Below, piece after piece: positions 53,642 to 63,600 of a stretch of DNA of 64,000 bases. Position 1 is the first letter of the stretch. Each line of letters begins with the position of its first letter. A model generated the notes under the pieces. The model had not been told where the DNA came from and did not search any database. It saw only the letters and a program-made list of their open reading frames with translations. Made by a program: the position numbers and the translations under genes. The DNA is taken from the NCBI GenBank assembly GCA_963759055.1, contig CAVWYD010000032.1, positions 131,231-195,230 of the forward strand, read 5' to 3'. This stretch comes from Thiosocius sp963759055. Its GTDB lineage: Bacteria > Pseudomonadota > Gammaproteobacteria > Chromatiales > Chromatiaceae.

Positions 53642-56600
53642 AGGCTCACATTGGCCACGCCGTAGTTATAGGTCGCCGGGTCGAAAGTGATCGTCAGGGT
53701 CTCGCCGTAGTCGATATCGCGTGCGTCGCTGGAGCCTTCAACACCGTCATCAATCCCAGCACCAAAGGTTCCCTGGTAGGTCACCGTGCCGTCATCGGTG
53801 CTGAGCAACACACCCTGACCAGTACCGCCGTCGGTGAAGACCTCGGTGACCGCCGGGCCGGTATTCGAGATGGGAACGCTGGCTGGCGTGTAGTCATAGT
53901 ACCCGGTGGCGCTGAATTCCAGCGCGCTACCGTCGCTATTGCTCAGTGTCAGCACACCACTGCTTACCGTGTAGCTGAAGGTCGTACCGTCATCGCCCGT
54001 ACCGCTTCCGGTGCTGTCACCGGTCAGAGCGATCGTCGTACCACGGTAGTCGATCGACGTAACCTCGGCACCGTCGATCGCGGTATCCACACCCGAACCC
54101 TGCACGGCAAACGAGGCGACCGCACTGCCGAGTTCGACACCGCCGTCCGTGCCCACGCCGCTGATCACGTTGCCGGTCAGGCCGGTGGCATTCGGATACA
54201 TGGTATCGACATCGTCGTTGGCGATGGGTTGACCGTCGACGATGTTCATCGTCAGCGTTGAGGGCGCAGCAACGTCGCCGTCGTTGTCGGCCGCGACGAA
54301 GTCGAAACTGAAACTGTCGCCTTCGCCGATACCGAGGCCGACGTAGTACTGGTAGCTGCCGTCGCTCAGATCGAACAGCAGTGTTCCTTCTACAAAGCCG
54401 TGACTGGCCGACGTCAGCCTGACGACACTACCGCTTTCGTTAGCGAAGCCGCCGTCGTTGGTGACCTGGCCTGCCGCCGGATCGTAGGTGAAAGTGACAT
54501 CGGTGTCCGGAACCGAGTCCGCATCCGTATCCAACGTGACGGTAATCGACTGGATGAGGCCGCCATCAGCACCGAAGTCGACATGACTGACGCCGTCGTT
54601 GACGATCACGCTGCCGCCGTAAGAAGCCGGCACCGTACCAAGCAGGGCGGATTCGAGCGTATCCACGTCGGACACTTGGAGCGCACCATCGACCGTACCT
54701 GAACCATCGATATCGACGTTGCCGATCGCGTCCAAGAAGCTGAAGTCAGTGATACCCGCTCCGATCGCGACGGCGTAGGAATCAACCGAATTTGCCGCCA
54801 AGAAGGTATCCCAGCCCGCCGCACCGACCGGGTTGTCGGTGTCACCCGCGGTCGGCTCGCCATCGGAGATGAAGTAGGTGATCGCCTTGGATGTGGTGTT
54901 GTCGAGGCTGCCGTCACCGTTCGCATCGAGTGCGTCGATGATCGTACCCAGACCGGCCTCGTAGTTGGTACTGCCACTGCCATTGATGCCATCGATCGCG
55001 GCCAGCGCACTATTCAGGTCGGTGTAAGGCGCGCCGCCGTTCAGAAGGCCCGCCGAAGACGAGAAGGTCGACAGATAAAGTTCGACACTGTCAGACTGGG
55101 CAAAGTACTCGGTTGCCAACGCTTGCAGCGCATCCTTGGCAAGTTCCAGGCGGGTCGTTGTGCTGCCGTCGTCAAGATAGACCACGCCACCATATTGCGC
55201 CCCGGTCATACTGCCGGAGACGTCCAGCGTGAATACGAGCTGGTACGGCTCGACCATCGCCTCGGCGACATTCGTCACAACATTGTTCGACTGCACGACA
55301 TCGTCGACCACGGTGATATTCAGGTCGGCGGCCCCGATATTTGTCGTGTAACTGAACGACTCCAGCAGGCTGCTGTCGTCGGCCGCAGCGCTGTTGTCTG
55401 CCGCACTGATGAGCGTGAACGTGTAATCGCCAGTTGTTGCATCGACGACCAACTGGCCGTTCGCGCCGTTGACCGTGATCACGCCCGTAACCGGCGTGAC
55501 TCCGTCGATATCGGTGATGCTGGTCGCACCCGGATCGTTTGCGAGCAAGTTGCCGGTCGCGATGCGGGTACCCTGACCCGCCGAAACGTCCTGGCCAACC
55601 TCGTCGTTGTCGTCGAAGGCCGTTTCAACCCGACCGGTACCGCCCTGCAGCGCGCTCTCGTGCACGGTAGCAAAGTCGTCGGCGGCATCCACGACCTGAA
55701 CGGTGAAGGTCTGCTCACTGGTCGTACCATCGGAGCTGGTCGCGCGTATAACGACGTCGTAGTCGCCGAGCGAGAGCGGGCTGGCCACCGTCATCTCGCC
55801 GGTGACCGGGTCGATTGAGAAGTAGCCGTTGGGGTTACTGACCAGTTGATAGGTCACCGTGTCTTCGGGATCGGCGTCGGTCGCAAAACCCGTCAATCCG
55901 ACCGGTGTGCCGACCAACGCGTCTTCACCGACGAGGTTGATACTCGAATCGGTGTCGGTAACCGGCGAGACCGGGCTGTCGTTGACCGGCGTGACATTGA
56001 CGGTCATAGTCGCTTCGGTATTCCCAGCGCTGCCAGAGTCGTCGTTCACCGCGAAGGTGAAGCTGTCGTACGGGAGGCCATTCTGATCCGGCGCCGCGTC
56101 GAACACGAGGTCGCCATTGTCGAGCTGCGCCTGCGTGACGACGTCGCCGACCACGACATTGACGAACTCGCTACCGTTCCAAAGGCGCAGACTGCCTTCA
56201 CTCTCCAGGCCGGTAATTGTCACCGAGGCCAGGCCGTCGTTCTCCTGATCGGTAAAATCAAAGTCCGACGAACTGAAGACATACTGCGTGTCCTCGGCTG
56301 TGGTCACCAGGCTGTCCTCAGCGATCGGCGCACCCTGGTCGGCCACATTGATCGTGATGGTCGCGGTGTCGGTGGCGCCATCGCTATCAGCGACCTCCAC
56401 GGTCAGGTTGTAGACACTCTGGGCATCGTAATCCAGACCGTTCTTGAGCGTGATGTTGCCGTACGCATCGATCTCGAACTGGTCGAGCGGATCGCCGCCG
56501 ACGATCGTGTAGTTCAGCGTCTGCGCCGGCAGGTCCGGATCGGATGCAATCACGGTCCCCAGCTGGGTGCCGATCGCGGCGTTTTCGAAGACATTGTAGG

Positions 56601-57309
56601 TGTCGTCCTGTGCAACAGGCGGATCGTTGACGTCTGCATCGAACGTCACGACCGGTGTGCCGGTGTCGATCAACAGGCCATCCGAGACCGTGACGTCGTA
56701 GCTCGGCGGATTCTCGCTGCCGTCATGGACGAACTGGATAGCGCCTGACGCGATCTGCGCCTGGGTGAAGCTGGTAACCACCGTACCGCTACCATCAGCC
56801 AGTTGAAATTCACCGTTCTGAACATTCGTAACCATGAACAGCAAGTCAGGCAGCGGCGTGCCAATGTCGGTGGCGCTGAGGTCGTCACCTGCCAGGATAA
56901 CGGTCTCACCCTCACTGATGGTCAGGCTGTTATTCAGGATCTCCGGCGGGTTGTCACCACTGAGGATGGTGCCGACACCCTGAATGCCACCGGGGATCGC
57001 GCGGGCATCCCCTGCGTACTCGGCGTTCGCCGTCAGGCCTGTCAGGTTCAACAGGACAGTCTCGTTGGACTCAATCAGGGCGTCCGCATTGACCGTCACA
57101 GTGACTGTCTTGGTCGTCTCGCCAAGCGCAAAGGTCAGCGTGTCAGGATTCGCGCCGACAACGTCGTAGTCAATACCGGCATTCGCCGTACCATCGACAA
57201 TCTCGTAGTTCACGGATACCGGACCGGTGTCAATGGTCGGTGCCTCGTCGAGGCTGACCGTGTAGGTCAGGTCGACGGTGGCGTTGGTCAGACCGCTGTC
57301 GACGATCAT
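53617..57309 (-). CDS. Adhesin fragment: Calx-beta, cadherin-like and VWA domains
   Basis: 1230 residues, start Met internal. Calx-beta domain at about 1-115 (VNYEIVDGTANAGIDYD), a CSPG-like repeat (about 140-230), cadherin-like domains (about 235-340 and 445-560), then a von Willebrand factor A domain with MIDAS motif DVSGSM at 696-701 and ISDGEP in strand D, ending near residue 925. The part after it (VDFGADGGLIQSITVTLD onward) resembles the pre-RTX region of BapA/LapA proteins. A VWA domain is usual just before the RTX region in LapA-type adhesins. Confidence 0.85.
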   Translation of the reverse strand: MIVDSGLTNATVDLTYTVSLDEAPTIDTGPVSVNYEIVDGTANAGIDYDVVGANPDTLTFALGETTKTVTVTVNADALIESNETVLLNLTGLTANAEYAGDARAIPGGIQGVGTILSGDNPPEILNNSLTISEGETVILAGDDLSATDIGTPLPDLLFMVTNVQNGEFQLADGSGTVVTSFTQAQIASGAIQFVHDGSENPPSYDVTVSDGLLIDTGTPVVTFDADVNDPPVAQDDTYNVFENAAIGTQLGTVIASDPDLPAQTLNYTIVGGDPLDQFEIDAYGNITLKNGLDYDAQSVYNLTVEVADSDGATDTATITINVADQGAPIAEDSLVTTAEDTQYVFSSSDFDFTDQENDGLASVTITGLESEGSLRLWNGSEFVNVVVGDVVTQAQLDNGDLVFDAAPDQNGLPYDSFTFAVNDDSGSAGNTEATMTVNVTPVNDSPVSPVTDTDSSINLVGEDALVGTPVGLTGFATDADPEDTVTYQLVSNPNGYFSIDPVTGEMTVASPLSLGDYDVVIRATSSDGTTSEQTFTVQVVDAADDFATVHESALQGGTGRVETAFDDNDEVGQDVSAGQGTRIATGNLLANDPGATSITDIDGVTPVTGVITVNGANGQLVVDATTGDYTFTLISAADNSAAADDSSLLESFSYTTNIGAADLNITVVDDVVQSNNVVTNVAEAMVEPYQLVFTLDVSGSMTGAQYGGVVYLDDGSTTTRLELAKDALQALATEYFAQSDSVELYLSTFSSSAGLLNGGAPYTDLNSALAAIDGINGSGSTNYEAGLGTIIDALDANGDGSLDNTTSKAITYFISDGEPTAGDTDNPVGAAGWDTFLAANSVDSYAVAIGAGITDFSFLDAIGNVDIDGSGTVDGALQVSDVDTLESALLGTVPASYGGSVIVNDGVSHVDFGADGGLIQSITVTLDTDADSVPDTDVTFTYDPAAGQVTNDGGFANESGSVVRLTSASHGFVEGTLLFDLSDGSYQYYVGLGIGEGDSFSFDFVAADNDGDVAAPSTLTMNIVDGQPIANDDVDTMYPNATGLTGNVISGVGTDGGVELGSAVASFAVQGSGVDTAIDGAEVTSIDYRGTTIALTGDSTGSGTGDDGTTFSYTVSSGVLTLSNSDGSALEFSATGYYDYTPASVPISNTGPAVTEVFTDGGTGQGVLLSTDDGTVTYQGTFGAGIDDGVEGSSDARDIDYGETLTITFDPATYNYGVANVSLRTLRVGR

Positions 57310-57691
57310 GCCGCCCGGGTTGATCCGGGAACCCAGCCGTATTCGCCGTTGTTCCCGGCGATAACGGCATCGCCGCTGAACGTGATGGTGTAGTCACCAC
57401 CGTCGTTGGCGCCGTTCGGTAAGGATCGGTACTGGTTGCCTCGCCTTCACTGAGGTTTTCGTCGCCGATCGTGATGACATAGTCACCGGCGGATAGATTG
57501 GCGAACTCGAGTTCGGCATCGTTGCCCGTTCCGTCGTCTCGATCATTGGCGATATTCGTTAGCCGGCCATCTGCCTCAGATTGCGCCTAAACAGCCGGAT
57601 TTCGGGGTCCATATCCGCAGATGCGGCCTCGCTGCCGGTGATCGTCAGCGCCCCGCCGTTATGGGTGAAGGTCCAGTGATCAACCGACGTG

Positions 57692-60600
57692 TCACTGTTG
57701 GTATCCGGCATCGATCCCTATGGTGCCCGTGACGATCGCCGACCCGCTCAAGGTCGCTACCGGTTCGCTAACACTTACATCTGTCACCGACAGCGTCGGC
57801 AGTGCCAATACAGAGACCGTGGTAGAGGCAGAGGCCATCCCGCCATCGCCGTCATCGATCACAACGTCGATGACCCGATCTCCGGTCGTCGGGGCATCCG
57901 AGGTGTTTTCAAACGTAATCGCCTTGATTGCCGACTCAAAGACCGACTGATCGGCAGGGCCGGTGAGTTCTACCGTGATCGTCGTGATCCCACCCACGGT
58001 CGACGTGTTCACTGTGGTGCCTACGCCGATGACGGCACTGACATCCAGAACGTCGCCTGGCTGTGCGTCAGTCAGGGTGATCGTGGCGCTTTCCATTTGG
58101 GGTCCGTCGATATCGAAAATGTCGATATCGGTATCGGCGATGGAGACGGCTGAGCCGCCTTCTGTATAGCTGGTTTGATAATCGGAACCCGTGGCGTCAC
58201 TGCTGTCGTTGGCATCCAGGTCGAGGGTCGGCGCATCGTTGGTCGGATCGATGACCAGGTTCACCGTCGCCGTATCGCTACCGCCATTGCCGTCGATGAC
58301 CGTGTACTCGAAGCTGTCCAGACCGTTGTAGTTCGCGGCCGGCGTGTACGTGAAGGTCCCGTTACCGTTGTCCACCAGCGTGCCGTTGCCCGGCGCCGTG
58401 AAGCTGTCGATGCTCAGGGTGTCCAGATCCACATCCGTGTCGTTCGACAGCAGATCCGCCGCATTGATGACCAGCGCCACGTCCTCGTCGGTCGTGCCAC
58501 TGTCGTCGACCGCCACCGGCTCATCATTCAGCGGGTTCACCACCAGGTTCACCGTCGCCGTATCGCTACCGCCATTGCCGTCGATGACCGTGTACTCGAA
58601 GCTGTCCAGACCGTTGTAGTTCGCGGCCGGCGTGTACGTGAAGGTCCCGTTACCGTTGTCCACCAGCGTGCCGTTGCCCGGCGCCGTGAAGCTGTCGATG
58701 CTCAGGGTGTCCAGATCCACATCCGTGTCGTTCGACAGCAGATCCGCCGCATTGATGACCAGCGCCACGTCCTCGTCGGTCGTGCCACTGTCGTCGACCG
58801 CCACCGGCTCATCATTCAGCGGGTTCACCACCAGGTTCACCGTCGCCGTATCGCTACCGCCATTGCCGTCGATGACCGTGTACTCGAAGCTGTCCAGACC
58901 GTTGTAGTTCGCGGCCGGCGTGTACGTGAAGGTCCCGTTACCGTTGTCCACCAGCGTGCCGTTGCCCGGCGCCGTGAAGCTGTCGATGCTCAGGGTGTCC
59001 AGATCCACATCCGTGTCGTTCGACAGCAGATCCGCCGCATTGATGACCAGCGCCACGTCCTCGTCGGTCGTGCCACTGTCGTCGACCGCCACCGGCTCAT
59101 CATTCAGCGGGTTCACCACCAGGTTCACCGTCGCCGTATCGCTACCGCCATTGCCGTCGATGACCGTGTACTCGAAGCTGTCCAGACCGTTGTAGTTCGC
59201 GGCCGGCGTGTACGTGAAGGTCCCGTTACCGTTGTCCACCAGCGTGCCGTTGCCCGGCGCCGTGAAGCTGTCGATGCTCAGGGTGTCCAGATCCACATCC
59301 GTGTCGTTCGACAGCAGATCCGCCGCATTGATGACCAGCGCCACGTCCTCGTCGGTCGTGCCACTGTCGTCGACCGCCACCGGCTCATCATTCAGCGGGT
59401 TCACCACCAGGTTCACCGTCGCCGTATCGCTACCGCCATTGCCGTCGATGACCGTGTACTCGAAGCTGTCCAGACCGTTGTAGTTCGCGGCCGGCGTGTA
59501 CGTGAAGGTCCCGTTACCGTTGTCCACCAGCGTGCCGTTGCCCGGCGCCGTGAAGCTGTCGATGCTCAGGGTGTCCAGATCCACATCCGTGTCGTTCGAC
59601 AGCAGATCCGCCGCATTGATGACCAGCGCCACGTCCTCGTCGGTCGTGCCACTGTCGTCGACCGCCACCGGCTCATCATTCAGCGGGTTCACCACCAGGT
59701 TCACCGTCGCCGTATCGCTACCGCCATTGCCGTCGATGACCGTGTACTCGAAGCTGTCCAGACCGTTGTAGTTCGCGGCCGGCGTGTACGTGAAGGTCCC
59801 GTTACCGTTGTCCACCAGCGTGCCGTTGCCCGGCGCCGTGAAGCTGTCGATGCTCAGGGTGTCCAGATCCACATCCGTGTCGTTCGACAGCAGATCCGCC
59901 GCATTGATGACCAGCGCCACGTCCTCGTCGGTCGTGCCACTGTCGTCGACCGCCACCGGCTCATCATTCAGCGGGTTCACCACCAGGTTCACCGTCGCCG
60001 TATCGCTACCGCCATTGCCGTCGATGACCGTGTACTCGAAGCTGTCCAGACCGTTGTAGTTCGCGGCCGGCGTGTACGTGAAGGTCCCGTTACCGTTGTC
60101 CACCAGCGTGCCGTTGCCCGGCGCCGTGAAGCTGTCGATGCTCAGGGTGTCCAGATCCACATCCGTGTCGTTCGACAGCAGATCCGCCGCATTGATGACC
60201 AGCGCCACGTCCTCGTCGGTCGTGCCACTGTCGTCGACCGCCACCGGCTCATCATTCAGCGGGTTCACCACCAGGTTCACCGTCGCCGTATCGCTACCGC
60301 CATTGCCGTCGATGACCGTGTACTCGAAGCTGTCCAGACCGTTGTAGTTCGCGGCCGGCGTGTACGTGAAGGTCCCGTTACCGTTGTCCACCAGCGTGCC
60401 GTTGCCCGGCGCCGTGAAGCTGTCGATGCTCAGGGTGTCCAGATCCACATCCGTGTCGTTCGACAGCAGATCCGCCGCATTGATGACCAGCGCCACGTCC
60501 TCGTCGGTCGTGCCACTGTCGTCGACCGCCACCGGCTCATCATTCAGCGGGTTCACCACCAGGTTCACCGTCGCCGTATCGCTACCGCCATTGCCGTCGA

Positions 60601-63600
60601 TGACCGTGTACTCGAAGCTGTCCAGACCGTTGTAGTTCGCGGCCGGCGTGTACGTGAAGGTCCCGTTACCGTTGTCCACCAGCGTGCCGTTGCCCGGCGC
60701 CGTGAAGCTGTCGATGCTCAGGGTGTCCAGATCCACATCCGTGTCGTTCGACAGCAGATCCGCCGCATTGATGACCAGCGCCACGTCCTCGTCGGTCGTG
60801 CCACTGTCGTCGACCGCCACCGGCTCATCATTCAGCGGGTTCACCACCAGGTTCACCGTCGCCGTATCGCTACCGCCATTGCCGTCGATGACCGTGTACT
60901 CGAAGCTGTCCAGACCGTTGTAGTTCGCGGCCGGCGTGTACGTGAAGGTCCCGTTACCGTTGTCCACCAGCGTGCCGTTGCCCGGCGCCGTGAAGCTGTC
61001 GATGCTCAGGGTGTCCAGATCCACATCCGTGTCGTTCGACAGCAGATCCGCCGCATTGATGACCAGCGCCACGTCCTCGTCGGTCGTGCCACTGTCGTCG
61101 ACCGCCACCGGCTCATCATTCAGCGGGTTCACCACCAGGTTCACCGTCGCCGTATCGCTACCGCCATTGCCGTCGATGACCGTGTACTCGAAGCTGTCCA
61201 GACCGTTGTAGTTCGCGGCCGGCGTGTACGTGAAGGTCCCGTTACCGTTGTCCACCAGCGTGCCGTTGCCCGGCGCCGTGAAGCTGTCGATGCTCAGGGT
61301 GTCCAGATCCACATCCGTGTCGTTCGACAGCAGATCCGCCGCATTGATGACCAGCGCCACGTCCTCGTCGGTCGTGCCACTGTCGTCGACCGCCACCGGC
61401 TCATCATTCAGCGGGTTCACCACCAGGTTCACCGTCGCCGTATCGCTACCGCCATTGCCGTCGATGACCGTGTACTCGAAGCTGTCCAGACCGTTGTAGT
61501 TCGCGGCCGGCGTGTACGTGAAGGTCCCGTTACCGTTGTCCACCAGCGTGCCGTTGCCCGGCGCCGTGAAGCTGTCGATGCTCAGGGTGTCCAGATCCAC
61601 ATCCGTGTCGTTCGACAGCAGATCCGCCGCATTGATGACCAGCGCCACGTCCTCGTCGGTCGTGCCACTGTCGTCGACCGCCACCGGCTCATCATTCAGC
61701 GGGTTCACCACCAGGTTCACCGTCGCCGTATCGCTACCGCCATTGCCGTCGATGACCGTGTACTCGAAGCTGTCCAGACCGTTGTAGTTCGCGGCCGGCG
61801 TGTACGTGAAGGTCCCGTTACCGTTGTCCACCAGCGTGCCGTTGCCCGGCGCCGTGAAGCTGTCGATGCTCAGGGTGTCCAGATCCACATCCGTGTCGTT
61901 CGACAGCAGATCCGCCGCATTGATGACCAGCGCCACGTCCTCGTCGGTCGTGCCACTGTCGTCGACCGCCACCGGCTCATCATTCAGCGGGTTCACCACC
62001 AGGTTCACCGTCGCCGTATCGCTACCGCCATTGCCGTCGATGACCGTGTACTCGAAGCTGTCCAGACCGTTGTAGTTCGCGGCCGGCGTGTACGTGAAGG
62101 TCCCGTTACCGTTGTCCACCAGCGTGCCGTTGCCCGGCGCCGTGAAGCTGTCGATGCTCAGGGTGTCCAGATCCACATCCGTGTCGTTCGACAGCAGATC
62201 CGCCGCATTGATGACCAGCGCCACGTCCTCGTCGGTCGTGCCACTGTCGTCGACCGCCACCGGCTCATCATTCAGCGGGTTCACCACCAGGTTCACCGTC
62301 GCCGTATCGCTACCGCCATTGCCGTCGATGACCGTGTACTCGAAGCTGTCCAGACCGTTGTAGTTCGCGGCCGGCGTGTACGTGAAGGTCCCGTTACCGT
62401 TGTCCACCAGCGTGCCGTTGCCCGGCGCCGTGAAGCTGTCGATGCTCAGGGTGTCCAGATCCACATCCGTGTCGTTCGACAGCAGATCCGCCGCATTGAT
62501 GACCAGCGCCACGTCCTCGTCGGTCGTGCCACTGTCGTCGACCGCCACCGGCTCATCATTCAGCGGGTTCACCACCAGGTTCACCGTCGCCGTATCGCTA
62601 CCGCCATTGCCGTCGATGACCGTGTACTCGAAGCTGTCCAGACCGTTGTAGTTCGCGGCCGGCGTGTACGTGAAGGTCCCGTTACCGTTGTCCACCAGCG
62701 TGCCGTTGCCCGGCGCCGTGAAGCTGTCGATGCTCAGGGTGTCCAGATCCACATCCGTGTCGTTCGACAGCAGATCCGCCGCATTGATGACCAGCGCCAC
62801 GTCCTCGTCGGTCGTGCCACTGTCGTCGACCGCCACCGGCTCATCATTCAGCGGGTTCACCACCAGGTTCACCGTCGCCGTATCGCTACCGCCATTGCCG
62901 TCGATGACCGTGTACTCGAAGCTGTCCAGACCGTTGTAGTTCGCGGCCGGCGTGTACGTGAAGGTCCCGTTACCGTTGTCCACCAGCGTGCCGTTGCCCG
63001 GCGCCGTGAAGCTGTCGATGCTCAGGGTGTCCAGATCCACATCCGTGTCGTTCGACAGCAGATCCGCCGCATTGATGACCAGCGCCACGTCCTCGTCGGT
63101 CGTGCCACTGTCGTCGACCGCCACCGGCTCATCATTCAGCGGGTTCACCACCAGGTTCACCGTCGCCGTATCGCTACCGCCATTGCCGTCGATGACCGTG
63201 TACTCGAAGCTGTCCAGACCGTTGTAGTTCGCGGCCGGCGTGTACGTGAAGGTCCCGTTACCGTTGTCCACCAGCGTGCCGTTGCCCGGCGCCGTGAAGC
63301 TGTCGATGCTCAGGGTGTCCAGATCCACATCCGTGTCGTTCGACAGCAGATCCGCCGCATTGATGACCAGCGCCACGTCCTCGTCGGTCGTGCCACTGTC
63401 GTCGACCGCCACCGGCTCATCATTCAGCGGGTTCACCACCAGGTTCACCGTCGCCGTATCGCTACCGCCATTGCCGTCGATGACCGTGTACTCGAAGCTG
63501 TCCAGACCGTTGTAGTTCGCGGCCGGCGTGTACGTGAAGGTCCCGTTACCGTTGTCCACCAGCGTGCCGTTGCCCGGCGCCGTGAAGCTGTCGATGCTCA

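Noticed and set aside
54400..56748. Long plus-strand frames opposite the adhesin
   Set aside because: Antisense frames of a repetitive acidic protein; their composition is the complement of the adhesin codons.
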